Counted from the first letter of the stretch, positions 45,109 through 57,535 are shown. The stretch: 64,000 nt of DNA from Sambucus nigra (GCA_949130495.1 OX422216.1:365452605-365516604), one strand, 5' to 3'. Translations and numbers: made by a program. The notes: generated from the sequence alone by a model not told the origin.

Positions 45109-47023
45109 TGAAGCACCTTATACTCTTCACTCACTTAAGTCTATATTGTATAAGTGTTCATCTAGTTTGGAAATTGTGACAAAATTATGTCTAACCTAGA
45201 ATCCAAAGAACCTCAGAGCTTGCACTACTATTTCATCATTGATTGAAGTGATCTAGACCTCATTACCAACACTCACACACAGTAGAATGGACCATATACA
45301 TGTCATATTTCCTATTAATGTGTTTATATATGTTGAGTGTGTTTAAATCCCTAATATTATCATTTAAATATTTTTTGGGATTTTATAAACATTTTAAAAT
45401 AAGGTTTTAATAAATTAAAACTTGGTTTTAAAAGTTTATGGGGTCAATCTGCTATTTCACATTGTTGGTTTAATTGGCTAAAAGTTGCCTTGGGTAGAAT
45501 TCGAAAGCGGCAGAGACTTCAGGGTGTTCATTGTAATTATTTTCAGGCGCGCGTTTTATTCCGTCTTATTGTCCAACACCTGTTGCCCTCTGATTGGTTG
45601 TAATTGTGTTTCTTCACAGAGTGTAAACCAGCGCCTATTTTCAACCCTTGGATCGTTTTTATCAACGATCTGCATGCGCCCTTTCATTATCCCTGTGAAC
45701 CCTGTTTGGACCAATCATGAGAATTTTAACCACCGCATATCGTGATCCCTTGGATTAGAGTCAATCCATCTTGACTCAATCTGGTCCCTTGATTTCAATC
45801 CTCATTCTCGCACCTTCTCAGCCTCCTATAAAAAGGCTCCTACTCTCAGCATTATAAGACTTTTGCCATTTCGTCCTTTGAGAGAAAAAAAGAGAGTAGA
45901 GAGAGAAGAGAGAGAAAGAGAGAAAAACAACCTTGAGTGTTTGAGTGTTTTGAGAGGTGATTTGAGAGTTGGTTTGTTTCTATAACCTCTTCGTTCTTGA
46001 GATCTTGTTTCAAACTTAATCATTTTCTTAGATCTATTTTTCTTTTATATAGAAATTTCAGATCTGAGTTTTTCATGGTATATTACACTTAGTTTGCATT
46101 TTTATTTCTCAGCTTGAGAAATATATTGTTGATTCTTTCCAAAAAAAGATTTTTAACTTTGAAATCAACAATAATGTTTTCTGTTTCTAGTTCTCTTGAA
46201 ACAAGACCTTTGACCTAGTTTGGAATCGCACTTGGTGGTTTTCAATCTCAAAAATCTTTTAAAAAACAGAGATTGATTAAGATCTTAATACGTCTTCTGA
46301 GAAAGATAGCCGTGGATTCTGGGATTGCTTTAAAGGTCAAAAAGGTTGAGTATTGTGAGAAGAGAGAAAAAGAAAAGTCACTGCATATAGTTTTATATGT
46401 AATTTGTTTGGACTGATTGTACATAATAAGTGTGTGTGTGTGTGTGTGTGCATGCATGTGTTAGAGAGAACCTCCACAAACACTTTCACTCTACCACACG
46501 AAAAGTGTTGGTAATAAGATCTTGTGAACAAGAGTCGACGTAAAGAGCTTGAACAAATTGGGAGTTAATAAACTGGGAGAACAACATCAACAATCAGAAC
46601 CGCAAAGAAGTTTTAAGGACACCAGAGGGTACATTCCTAAACTTATATAGGTATGAGTTGTATGCATTTTTGTTATATAGTTTGTAACTGTTAAAATTTG
46701 TTTATAGTGGATTTTTATTTTACTCCGTAGAGGGAGTCGTGGATGTTTCCTCAGTTGGGTGAGGTTTTACCACGTAAAAAATCTTGTTCTTAATCTTCCA
46801 ACATCTTCTCATCTCATTCTTGGTTGTGCTGAGTTTAAAGTTTGTTTAAACTGTTTAATAAACCTGTTAATCAAATCTTGAATAGATCTCGTACATACTT
46901 TTTATAAAACACATCTTGTGTTCAAAATAGTTTTGGTTTTTAAGAAAAGAGTTTCTTCAAAAAACTGTTCGAAGTTACTTAAATAGTTTAATTTTATTAA
47001 ACGGATTTAGTAATAGATTTTCA
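45109..47023 (+). repeat. 5' LTR of copia E (1915 bp)
   Basis: It runs TGAAGCACCTTATACTC...GATTTTCA. The TATA box is CCTATAAAAAGGC at about 45828, followed by a GA-rich leader. A (GT)n tract at about 46431-46450 is a few repeats longer than in the other LTR. An 86-codon ORF (45485-45745) is present in both LTRs only because the LTRs are copies of each other. Confidence 0.95.
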
Positions 47024-47024
47024 A

Positions 47025-47038
47025 TTGGTATCTGAGCC
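47025..47038 (+). other. Primer-binding site of copia E
   Basis: TTGGTATCTGAGCC, one change from the initiator-Met-type TGGTATCAGAGCC, directly after the LTR. Confidence 0.92.
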
Positions 47039-47096
47039 TGGTAAACTTCTTTTAAAGAGATCATGTGTTTCTGAAACTGTTTTCTGAAAATCAAAT

Positions 47097-49233
47097 ATGG
47101 ACGAGAAAAATGAAAGATTTGGTAACTTGACCAGACCTCCTATCTTTGATGGAACTAATTTTGCTTACTGGAAAGTAAGAATGATTTCTTTCATTCTAGG
47201 AACTCTGGGAGATGATGTCTGGGACATTGTTGAAAATGGTTACATTTTTCCTACAAAACCAGCCACTGAAGGAAGTAATGAGAGGGTTAAGAAAGTATTA
47301 AGTGAGTTCACACAAGAAGAGAAACAAGTTTCTCGAAATAATAACAAAGGAAAGAATGCCATATTTATGTCCATAAATGAACATGAGTTCAAAAGAATCT
47401 CATCTTGTACCACTTCTAAGGAAGCTTGGGACACCTTGGTTACTGCTCATGAAGGTGACACTAGAGTTAAAGCTGATAAAACTCAAATTCTCATTCAACA
47501 GTATAACTCTTTAATTATGTCTGAGACTGAGTCATTTGATGACTTCTTTATGAACTTGACTGATATTGTGACAAAACTGCATGCTAATGGGATAACATAT
47601 GACAGACAAGAAATTATATCTAAAATTCTGAGATCATTACCACAGAAATTTGATAACAAAAGATATTCTATTGAGGAAATGTGTGATATAAATTTCACTC
47701 CTGAATTACTCAGTAGTAAATTAAGAACTGTGAAAATGGAACTGGAATTTAAGAAACAATTAACCCAGTCCCATAGGAAACAGACTAGTTCCAATCTAAG
47801 CATCTCTTCTAAATTGATTAAGCCTGAGTTTAATACTTCCAATGATGACTCTGATGAGGAATGCGATATAGAGAGTTTGGACAATCAGATTGCCTTTATA
47901 TCAAAACAGTTTAAGAAAATAATTAAATTTAGAAACAACATGGCAAATAAACAAGGCAAGTCTAATTATCCAACTCCCTTTAACCACAGACCTCATGAGA
48001 AAATCCATGACAAAAATCACAAGGATTCCCACACTAGACCTAACAAAGACCTTAAGAAGACTGAATGATTTATATGTGGATAACTAGGACACATTGCACA
48101 AGACTGCAGAGTTAACTTGAACACTCAAAACAAACACATTAGAGCCAACATTTGCAAGACATGGGATGATTCAAGTGACTCTGAAAATGAGGAACCTGAG
48201 TCATCTGATGCTTTTGACCCTTTCATGTCCTTCTTTGCCAAGATTATTTATAATGATGATATGCCTGTGTTTGTTAGTGAGGATGAATCTAGTAATTTTA
48301 CTACTGATGTTTTGAATAATGCTGTTACTGGTTTAGATGCCTTGATTACTGAGAATATTGCTATCTCTTCTTCGGGGTGTGTGAGTCAAAGGAAAAGCGA
48401 TAATGACGATGTCAATGGGTGTGTGAGTTCTAAGAATGAAGCGTTAGGGGTCACTTCACACACTACACTTAGTGACTCGAACAATGAAGATCTCCCAGAT
48501 ATTCACACACTCTATGCTAAAACTCTCAAGAAAAGTACTAGACTAGAAAAAATTGTGAAAGATCTCACCAAAAAGCGGGAAGATCTAATCCTGATGGTCA
48601 AATTGAATGCTGAAGAGTATACTACTCAATGTTTAACTCATGAAAGTGAAATTAAAATTTTTGATCAAAAACTCAAAGATTTGACTGAAACAATGAAATT
48701 CTGGAGAAAAAATACAAAGGGACATTATTAGAATTGGAACAAACTAAAGAAAAGACAGCAACTGTTTTCAAAAAATTTACAAAATTTGAAAATAATTCAA
48801 ACTGTTTTGATGAATTTGTTGCTGAATCAAAAACTAATTCTGATGATCGAACTGGAATAGGATTTTTCCCCAATTTGAAGACACAAACAAAACCTTTTGA
48901 AACTATCAAGTTTGTGTCAGGAGGTAAAAGACCTATTGAAACTTTCCCAGATTTCCATTCCCTAAAAACTGAGTTTGATTCAAAACATCAAAATTTTAAC
49001 ATTGGGGAATCAAGCTACTCTAAACATGAAAGTTCACCTAAGGCTAAATACGTCTGCCCCCTATTAGGAAGAGTGAGTCCGCATTTAAGACTGTCCTACC
49101 TAGGAATAGAGTCCAACCTCAAAATTCCTCAAAACCGTTGTTTAGAGACTTTCCTAAGGAGAGCCCAATCTTGAGCAATCTCTATTGCTCTTACTGTGAT
49201 ATATACGGTCACTCTTTTGATAGTTGCTATGCT
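47097..49233 (+). pseudogene. Copia E gag: capsid, two zinc knuckles, long linker (broken)
   Basis: The capsid is of the UBN2 type, residues 1-323 (47097-48068), with LTRPPIFDGTNFAYWKVRM at the N-terminus, TSKEAWDTLVTAHEGDTRVK in the middle and RQEIISKILRSLPQKFDNKR. The first CCHC knuckle (about 48067-48105) reads FICG, LGH, IAQDC, with a TGA at its first Cys position and a TAA in the spacer. A Ser/Asp/Glu-rich and coiled-coil linker follows in the same frame (48117-48731), then shifted frames to 49135. A second knuckle (CSYC, DIYGH, SFDSC; 49186-49227) is intact. Gag forms the particle and binds RNA. Stops and shifts prevent full-length translation. Confidence 0.9.
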
Positions 49234-49493
49234 AGGAGACTTGTTAAACCTGTCTGTTATCCTCCTACCTATCAGAACTTTAACTATTCTAGGAGGAGCC
49301 ACAACAATTATGTACTTCCTAAATAACCTGACAAAAACTCTAATTATAGAAAGAGAAAGACCAAACCTAAAAGAACATTTACTCGAAGGATTCCTAAGCA
49401 CTTTCCTAAACCAAATGATCATGTCTTTCATAAAATTCAAAATCATGCGCAAAATATTTTTCCACAAAAATCCATGTTCGCAAATTTTATCAA

Positions 49494-49829
49494 TTGAGAG
49501 CTAATAAGCGCAAAATGAAAACTAGAGCAATTTGGGTTAGAAAAGAAGATCTATTACCTCAGATGAAGTGTAATATAGTTATTACTGCCTTAAAAGCTGA
49601 GCACACATCATCTGGTTGGTATTTAGACTCTGGATGTTCTAAGCACATGACTGGGGATGATACTAAACTTTTGAACAAAACCAGCTTCGCTGGTGGAAAA
49701 GTCATTTTTGGTGATGGAGTATCATCTCAAATCATTGGCAAAGGAACTCTCCAAGAAGATGGACTTCCTATTCTTGAAAATGTTCTTCTAGTTAAAGGAC
49801 TTAAGGCCAATCTACTTAGTATCTCGTAA
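49494..49829 (+). pseudogene. Copia E protease
   Basis: In-frame segment with WYLDSGCSKHMTGD, the copia retropepsin active site (DSG), and the C-terminal hydrophobic hairpin ENVLLVKGLKANLLSIS. The frame ends in a TAA where related elements continue into the GAG-pre-integrase region, so translation would stop before integrase. The active-site residues are all present. Confidence 0.92.
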
Positions 49830-51149
49830 TTTTGTGACTCAGATCATACTGTTACCTTTTCAAAGAACAATTGCAAAATTTTAAATGAAAAAAGTGAATG
49901 CATAATTACAGTATTCAGAACTCCTGACAATTATTATACTGTCATGAATAATTCTGAAATCTGTAATGTTGCCAGAATGGATGACAACGAGATATGGCAT
50001 AACAGAATGGGTCACTTAAATTTCGATAATCTTAGTAGACTGACCTCTCAAGAAATAGTTAGAGGAGTTCCTAAAATCAAACCCATTCCTAACATTGTCT
50101 GTGGTTCCTGTCGGGAAGCTAAAATTGTTAAGGCACCACATAAGAAAGTTAATGATGTTCTTACCTCTAATCCCTTGGAGCTCATCCATATGGACCTAAT
50201 AGGTCCTTCCCAAACTGTTAGTCTATGTGGACACAGTTATATTCCTGTTATGGTTGATGACTTCACCAGATTTACTTGGGTAGCATTTTTAAAACAAAAG
50301 TCTGACACTTTTCAAACTTTCTTAAAAATTCTTCTTCGGATTGAAAATGAAAAGGACACTTAAGTAAATAGAATCCGTAGTGATAGAGGTGGAGAATTCA
50401 AAGACACTAGTATAATAGATTATTGTTACTATAATGGTTACAAACATGAGTTTAGTGCTCCTAAGACTCCTCAACAAAATAGGATCGCCGAGAGAAAGAA
50501 TCGTACACTTCAAGAGATGGCACGTGTTATGTTATATGCCAAGAATTTGCCTAAGTATTTTTGGGTAGAATCCACTCGTACTGCATGTCACGTCATAAAT
50601 AGGGTCTATCTTAGAAAGAATTCCAAACAAACCCCTTACGAACTTTGGTATAAGAAAAAGTCTAATCTTAAGTACCTCAGAACCTTTGGTAGTACTTGCT
50701 ATGTATGTAAAGATAGGGAACACTTGTCCAAATTTGAGAGATGGGGAGATAAAGCTATATTTTTAGGATACTCACCTAACAGTAGAGCCTATCGAGTGTA
50801 TAATCTTCGCACTAAAACCTTGATGGAATCCATAAATGTAATTATGAGTGACACTACTGTAGAGAACAAGACTGGTGAATCAACCATTATAGAAGAGCCT
50901 ACAAACATTTTAGAAAATGACTCTCCTGAAATAGATGATTCATTACCAATTGAGATACCTGAAGTACCTAACTGGGTCTCTAAAGATCATCCCATAAATA
51001 ACGTAGTTGGTAACCCTAGTGAGCCAGTACGTACAAGATCTCAACTAAGAAATTATGCACATTATGCATGTTTTGTTTCCCTAGTGGAACCAAAGAATGT
51101 AAATGAGGCATTGAATTACTCTCACTGGATTTCTGCTATGCAGGAATAA
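49830..51149 (+). pseudogene. Copia E integrase (GAG_pre-integrase, rve core, C-terminal part)
   Basis: The same frame as the protease resumes after the stop. The pre-integrase HHCC zinc region includes EIWHNRMGHLNFDNLSRL and IVCGSCREAKIVKAPH. The catalytic core shows HMDLIGP and VDDFTRFTWVAFL, the second Asp in RIRSDRGGEFKD, and the Glu in PQQNRIAERKNRTLQEM. The C-terminal part has GYSPNSRAYRVYNLRTKTL. A TAA at about 50361 splits the core and another at 51147 ends this stretch. Integrase would join element cDNA to the chromosome. The D-D-E residues survive, but the stops inactivate this copy. Confidence 0.92.
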
Positions 51150-51875
51150 CTTCTTCAATTTGTCATTCATAATGTTTGGCATCTTGTACCTAGGCTTGAT
51201 CACAAAAAGGTAATTGGCACACGTTGGATTTTTAACAATAAGTCTGATGAAAGTGGGATAATCATTAGAAACAAAGCTAGATTAGTTTCTCAAGGATATT
51301 CTCAAATTGAAGGAATAGATTTTAAAGAGACCTTTGCTCCTGTTACTCGTTTAGAATCTGTTCGTCTTCTCTTTGCTATAGCTTGCCACTTGCATTTTAC
51401 ACTCTACCAAATGGATGTCAAATCTGCATTCCTTAATGGAATATTGACTGAGGAGACCTATGTAGAACAACCTAAAGGGTTCATTGACCCTCAATATCCA
51501 AATCATGTATTTCGTCTTAAAAAGGCTTTGTATGGGCTTAAACAAGCACCTAGAGCTTGGTATGAGCATCTTTCCAGTTTCCTCTTAGATAAAGGTTTCA
51601 AAAGAGGTGGAAATGATCAAACCCTTTTTGTCAAACATTTTGACAAACACATCATTATTGCTCAAGTTTATGTTGACGATATTATATTTGGATCAACTTC
51701 TCCCTCAGAAGTAAAATCCTTCTCTGAAATAATGCATAAGGAGTTTCAAATGTCTCTTATGGGGGAGTTGCAATTTTTCTTAGGTCTTCAAGTCAAACAA
51801 AATTCAGAAGGATTGTTTGTTTTGCAATCTAAGTATGCTTTAGAGATAGTAAAGAAATTTGGCCTTGAGTGCTAA
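51150..51875 (+). pseudogene. Copia E reverse transcriptase
   Basis: Same frame as integrase after the TAA at 51147. Copia RT signatures in order: VIGTRWIFNNKSDESG, NKARLVSQGYSQIEGIDF, TFAPVTRLESVRLL, YQMDVKSAFLNGIL (first catalytic Asp), LKKALYGLKQAPRAWYEHL, and YVDDIIFGS (catalytic YxDD), then FFLGLQVKQ. The frame is open for more than 200 residues and ends in a frameshift at about 51872, directly before the RNase H connection. All catalytic residues are present. Confidence 0.95.
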
Positions 51876-52611
51876 AAATGCTAAAACACCAATGAGTACT
51901 ACGGTAAAACTTTCTAAAGACGAAACCGAAAAATCCATAGATCCTACACTATATCGTAGTATGATAGCACCCTTACTATACCTTACTGCCTCGCGTCCTG
52001 ATATTATGTATGCTGTGTGTATTTGTTCTCAATATCAAAATAACCCTAAAGAGATCCATCTGAATTATGTTAAACGAATCATTAAATATGTAAAAGGCAC
52101 TCTGAATCTAGAACTTTGGTACACTAATGACACACCAAGCACTATAATTGGGTACACTGATGCTGATTGGGTTGGGTGTACTGATGATAGTAAAAGCACA
52201 TCAGGAGCATGTTATTATATAGGTAATAACTTGGTAGGATGGAGTAGTAAGAAACAAAACTGTACATCACTCTCAACAGCTGAATCTGAATACATAGCCA
52301 CTGGCAGCTGTTGTGCTCAATTACTATGGCTTAAACAAATGCTGAGTGATTATGGTATTCAAGAAAATCAATTGCAACTCTATTGTGATAATCAAAGTGC
52401 GATCAATATTTCTAAAAACCCTGTTCAACACTCGCGAACAAAGCACATAAAAATAAGACATCACTTTACACTTGAATTAGTTGAAACTGAGGAATTCGAA
52501 ATCAATTATCTTCCTACTGACTTGCAACTTGCAGATATGTTTACCAAACCATTAGATTATAATCGATTTATTTCTTTGCGTAAATCTATTTGTATGGTGT
52601 GTGCTGATTAA
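51859..52611 (+). pseudogene. Copia E RNase H and connection domain
   Basis: Shifted one frame relative to RT. KNAKTPMSTTVKLSKDE and YRSMIAPLLYLTASRPDIMY form the connection. RNase H starts at GYTDADWVGCTDDSKSTSG (first catalytic Asp), with STAESEYIA (Glu), LYCDNQSAINIS (Asp) and RTKHIKIRHHF. The last residues (TDLQLADMFTKPL) are the usual copia C-terminus. It would degrade the RNA strand during reverse transcription. The frame is open to its natural stop. Confidence 0.95.
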
Positions 52612-52890
52612 TATCTTTGATCTCTTTATTTTTTCCCTTTGTCTATTTGAGACAAAATGAGGGAGAAATTTGAGTCTCTAATGATTCTGTACATATGCTA
52701 AACAGCTTGATCTTAGTACTTCATTGCAGGTTTTTGTTCAGTTCTAATAGGGTATTCAATTGTAAATAGTTGAGTTATGTACTTTTGCTTTCTAGGATTT
52801 GGGTAGATAGATTTTTGTAGGAATAGGTTTCCTTTCTTTTGTTGCCCTACGAGTTCTAGATGACTCAAAGGAGATTTTATCTCATATTTC

Positions 52891-52903
52891 CAAAGGGGGA
52901 GAT
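52891..52903 (+). other. Polypurine tract of copia E
   Basis: CAAAGGGGGAGAT lies immediately before the 3' LTR. Confidence 0.9.
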
Positions 52904-54913
52904 TGAAGCACCTTATACTCTTGACTCACTTGAGTCTATATTGTATAAGTGTTCATATAGTTTGGAAATTGTGACAAAATTATGTCTAACCTAGAATCCA
53001 AAGAACCTCAGAGCTTGCACTACTATTTCATCATTGGTTAAAGTGATCTAGACCTCATTACCAACACTCACACACAGTAGAATGGACCATATACATGTCA
53101 TATTGCATATTAATGTGTGTATATATGTTGAGTGTGTTTAAATCCCTAATATTATTTTTTAAATATTTTTGGGGATTTTATAAACATTTTAAAATAAGGT
53201 TTTAATAAATTAAAACTTGGTTTTAAAAGTTTGTGGGGTCAATCTCCTATTTCACATTGTTGGTTTAATTGACTAAAAGTTGCCTTGGGTAGAATTCGAA
53301 AGCGGCAGAGACTTCAGGGTGTTCATTGTAATTATTTTTAGACGCGCGTTTTATCCCTTCTTCTTGTCCAACACATGTTGCCCTCTGATTGGTTGTAATT
53401 GTGTTTCTTTACAGACTGTAAACCAGCGCCTATTTTCAACCCTTGGATCATTTTTATCAACGATCTGCATGCGCCCTTTCATTATCCCTGTGAACCCTGT
53501 TTGGACCAATCATGAGAATTTTAACCACCGCATATCGTGAGCCCTTGGATTAGAGTCAATCCATCTTGACTCAATCTGGTCCCTTGATTTCAATCCTCAT
53601 TCTCGAACCTTCTCAGCCTCCTATAAAAAGGCTACTCTCAGCATTATAAGACTTTTGCCATTTCGTCCTTTGAGAGAAAAAAAGAGAGTAGAGAGAGAAG
53701 AGAGATAAAGAGAGAAACCAGAAGAGAGAGAAAGAGTTAGTAAACCTAACCCTAACCCTAAATCGTCCAGACAGTTCAAACCAAATATAAATCTTCAAAC
53801 CCCTGTATTTTCCCAAACACAGCCTTGAGTGTTTGAGTGTTTTGAGAGGTGATTTGAGAGTTGGTTTGTTGCTATAACCTCTTCGTTCTTGAGATCTTGT
53901 TTCAAACTTAATCATTTTCTTAGATCTATTTTTCTTTTATATAGAAATTTCAGATCTGAGTTTTTCATGGTATATTACACTTAGTTTGCATTTTTATTTC
54001 TCAGCTTGAGAAATATATTGTTGATTCTTTCCAAAAAAAGATTTTTAACTTTGAAATCAACAATAATGTTTTCTGTTTCTAGTTCTCTTGAAACAAGACC
54101 TTTGACCTAGTTTGGAATCGCACTTGGTGGTTTTCAATCTCAAAAATCTTTTCAAAAATAGAGATTGATTAAGATCTTGATACGTCTTCTGAGAAAGATA
54201 GCCGTGGATTCTGGGATTGCTTTAAAGGTCAAAAAGGTTGAGTTTTGTGAGAAGAGAGAAAAAGAAAAGTCACTGCATATAGTTTTATATGTAATTTGTT
54301 AGGACTGATTGTACATAATAAGTGTGTGTGTGTGTGTGTGCATGCATGTGTTAGAGAGCACCTCCACAAACACTTTCACTCTACCACACGAAAAGTGTTG
54401 GTAATAAGATCTTGTGAACAAGAGTCGACGTAAAGAGCTTAAACAAATTGGGAGTTAATAAACTGGGAGAACAACATCAACAATCAGAACTGCAGAGAAG
54501 TTTTAAGGACACCAGAGGGTACATTCCTAAACTTATATAGGTATGAGTTGTATGCATTTTTGTTATATAGTTTGTAACTGTTAAAATTTGTTTATAGTGG
54601 ATTTTTATTTTACTCCGTAGAGGGAGTCGTGGATGTTTCCTCAGTTGGGTGAGGTTTTACCACGTAAAAAATCTTGTTCTTAATCTTCCTACATATTCTC
54701 ATCTCATTCTTGGTTGTGCTGAGTTTAAAGTTTGTTTAAACTGTTTAATAAACCTGTTAATCAAATCTTGAATAGATCTCGTACATACTTTTTATAAAAC
54801 ACATCTTGTGTTCAAAATAGTTTTGGTTTTTAAGAAAAGAGTTTCTTCAAAAAACTATTCGAAGTTACTTAAATAGTTTAATTTTATTAAACGGCTTTAG
54901 TAACAGATTTTCA
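52904..54913 (+). repeat. 3' LTR of copia E (2010 bp)
   Basis: Alignable over its length with the 5' LTR, plus an extra block around 53716-53822 that contains CCTAACCCTAACCCTAAA and has no counterpart in the 5' LTR. The net length difference is 95 bases. It ends at GATTTTCA, before the right CCTGG. Confidence 0.97.
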
Positions 54914-54918
54914 CCTGG
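54914..54918 (+). other. Target site duplication of copia E, right copy
   Basis: CCTGG, matches 45104-45108. Confidence 0.95.
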
Positions 54919-57535
54919 TAGTTTTATTTCTTAGTAACTTTTTCGGTATAACTCCGACCATCTTCTCCAGTAATTTTGGTTCTTGTTCTTGATTGTTCTT
55001 AAGAAAAATGATTAACTTTCTAACTTTTAATCCTTTAGTCAACATAAGTCAACTTACATCTTGTTTATCCCCTTTTTCTATTTTTCACATAAGTTGAGTC
55101 TCGTGTTGTTAATGTTAAGGCATTTATATAAGCTAGCCGAGGAATTTCTCTGCCTTAGAGAGACGTATTTTCAAGAAATTGGGAGGGTAAAGGTTGATAA
55201 TGCCAAGAGGCATAAAGCCAAAGAATTTCCTATTCATCCCGTTTATCCTCCCCCACTGGTTATTATTAGTCCCCCAGTTATTGAGTTGAGTGACCTTATG
55301 TCTGAGTCGTCTTCTTCTGCAAACGATAATATGTTTGTCTCTCAGCCGACCGAGAGTGCTAACTATTATGAGGAATCCATGTCTCATCCTTCACCCCACA
55401 CTAAAGGGTCTATGGTAGATGAATCTTCTTCTCGTGTCTTGTCCTCTCAGAGGATCGAGACGTCAGACAAGCCTGACTCTTCCATCCAAATACTTGAGCC
55501 TAATGTTGCCATTCCACCTCCATTAGAAGAGATTCCTCTCTCGGCTGCAACGAGTGCTAAGTTTGCCCAAAAATTCCCAAGTGTTTATCCAAACAATCCC
55601 CAGGCTTAACCGTTAGAAGATAGTGGTGAAGAGAGCGAACTTGACACCTCTATCGTTGAGTCCTACGAGAGCATTGTGTGGTATAGGACCTTCTGGTTTA
55701 GAGACACCCTTGTGGCATAGGACCTTCTATTTCTATGAGGAAACCCTCTGAAAATGAGAGTCTTTCATATACGAGAGGGTGAAGTCTGTGTCTATGAACA
55801 TATGTTTAAGGTCGGCTTCTGACTATTCATTCACCCAACCATCCGAGCCATTCTAGCTCGCCTAGAACTTCCCCCATCTCAACTTTCTCCGAACGCCTAG
55901 AGAGTTATTCTTGGCTTTATTTATATCTGGAAGATTTTTCACCAAACCGACCTTCCAGTTAATATTTTCATGGATTGTTATACTACGTCATCTTCCAAGA
56001 CTCAACCTGGCTACTATCATCTCATAACTGGGAAATATGAGAAAAAAGTCTTATTGGTCACTCAGACCTCTAATCACAACTGGAAACCCCGATATTTTTT
56101 CATCTCTGGTGCTTGGGAATTTGGTCCCAATGATGCTTATGGCACCTTTGTGCCCGGGACTCCTCAGCGATGGGCTAAGGTCCCAATCAACCGAACTTGA
56201 TCCGAGCCTGAATGTTGAGGCTATTGAAAGAGTTAAAAATTTCGTGAACAAGGTGATAGTGGTCATCTTGTTAAGTTTGAGCATCGTATGACCCCATACT
56301 ACTTGGCTCAGACAGGCCCAGGGGTTGACCCCTAGCCGAATTGCATAAATGATTTTTCATATTCAACTATTGTCTCATATCTTATTATTTTTTATTGCTG
56401 ACCACGTCCACTTTTGTAGATCGTCCAGAGAATATGCCAGATCACTTTTGGAATATGATGGCCCCAAACTTGAGCAATCTTGTCGGCAAATACATTAAGA
56501 AGTTAGACACCTCTGTTGCCCAATAACTAAAACCACTGTGACTGGGCCCAACCGAGATGATGATGCTGGGAAGAAGAGGAAAGGACGAGACGAATACACA
56601 ATCGCACACCGTCAAGCTAAGTAGGTTTGTCCTGATAGATCAATTCCCATTTTTACAAACAAGGCTCTGCCAGCTCATCTTTCCCATTGAAGCTAAACGA
56701 TGAGAGTGTCCTTGGACGTGATAAAAAGGTCATAGATGGTGTCTGCTGCCTCATCTCCGAGGGTGACAAGCGCTTCCTCCAGTCCCTGGTCATCTCTTTG
56801 CTCACTGAGTTTTCTATCCATTGGGTTATGAAGGTATTTTCATAGAACTGCAAAGTGTAGTCTTTTATCAATTCCATCTCATAATGACTTACCTATCCAC
56901 ATTTTTTATGGCAGGGCGTGGTATCTCTCTATCAAATGAGGGAGTGGATTCAGAAGAAACTTCCGCTGACTCATAATGGAAGAGATGTAGTGATGACCGA
57001 GAATAACCCCAAGGCCGAACTTCAAAAGTCCAAGTTGGCCATGTAAAAATCGATGGACGGGTTTACCAATCTGAAAACCCAGCATGCTAACACCCTGAAG
57101 ATGATGGCTGAGAACAAACAGGCCGAGATTGATGTTGTTGTCAAGGCTGCATTGGACGAGGCTAAGGCATAAGCCATAGCCGAGTTTAAGGAGTCTGATG
57201 GGTTCGGGGGCTATGCCTTCGAATATCTGGAGAGGCGCATAAGGAATGTCGGTCGATGGGCTACACTTAAGAATGTCGAGGTTGGAAACTTGACTCCTAA
57301 GGACTTTGTGGGTCTTGACTTCAGAGACCCCCTTCTTGAGACTGCTCTAGCCGATGTTGAAAATCCAGTCGACCCTTTGGAGGTCAAACCCATCGAGGTT
57401 ACTGAGAACAAAGATTCCAAGGGAGAGAGTGATGATAATGATGATGGGGCTAAGACTTCCCTTGTTGGGGCCAAGACTATTCTTGTTGGTGGGTCGGCTC
57501 AGGAAGATATTGAGGATAGTTTACAACCTTAAGCT
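54919..57535 (+). pseudogene. Transposase_28 ('putative gypsy-type transposon') protein, pseudogene
   Basis: ORF 55061-55609 is a Ser/Pro-rich N-terminal part. Broken frames at 55790-56200 give RAILARLELPPSQLSPNA, FIYIWKIFHQTDLPVNIFMD, CYTTSSSKTQPGYYHL and NHNWKPRYFFISGAWEFGPN, the succession seen in plant Transposase_28 (PF04195-type) proteins. Acceptor-like sites (TTTTGTAG near 56420, TTATGGCAG near 56913) suggest introns. The C-terminal part (56913-57531) has an Ala/Lys/Glu helical region and an acidic tail ending EDIEDSLQP. In-frame stops occur near 55903, 57043 and 57171. Biochemical function of the family is unknown. The copia E element splits it from its presumed promoter at 44.6-45.1 kb. 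Confidence 0.7.

Larger units (their letters stand above)
45109..54913 (+). mobile_element. Complete Ty1/copia retrotransposon E (9.8 kb)
   Basis: Two similar LTRs (45109-47023 and 52904-54913), a primer site, gag, protease, integrase, RT, RNase H, polypurine tract and perfect CCTGG target duplications are present. The order protease-integrase-RT-RNase H is diagnostic of copia. No extra ORF stands between RNase H and the 3' LTR. The LTRs differ by scattered substitutions (about eleven in the first about 290 bases, sparser later) and one 95-base length difference, so the insertion is not brand-new. Single nonsense codons and a few frameshifts disable the polyprotein. It split a Transposase_28-type gene. 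Confidence 0.97.

Noticed and set aside
46248..46531. His/Thr-rich minus-strand ORFs
   Set aside because: They read through the (GT)n tract of the copia E LTR.
2872..47038. tRNA-like matches (GGTATCAGAGC and complement) as tRNA genes
   Set aside because: Only 12-14 bases match, each directly beside an LTR end. They are primer-binding sites, and no cloverleaf was found.
45485..53540. An 86-codon ORF present twice (45485-45745 and 53280-53540), as a conserved small gene
   Set aside because: The two copies lie at the same place in the two LTRs of one element, so they are identical by LTR duplication. They are upstream of the TATA box and show no family.
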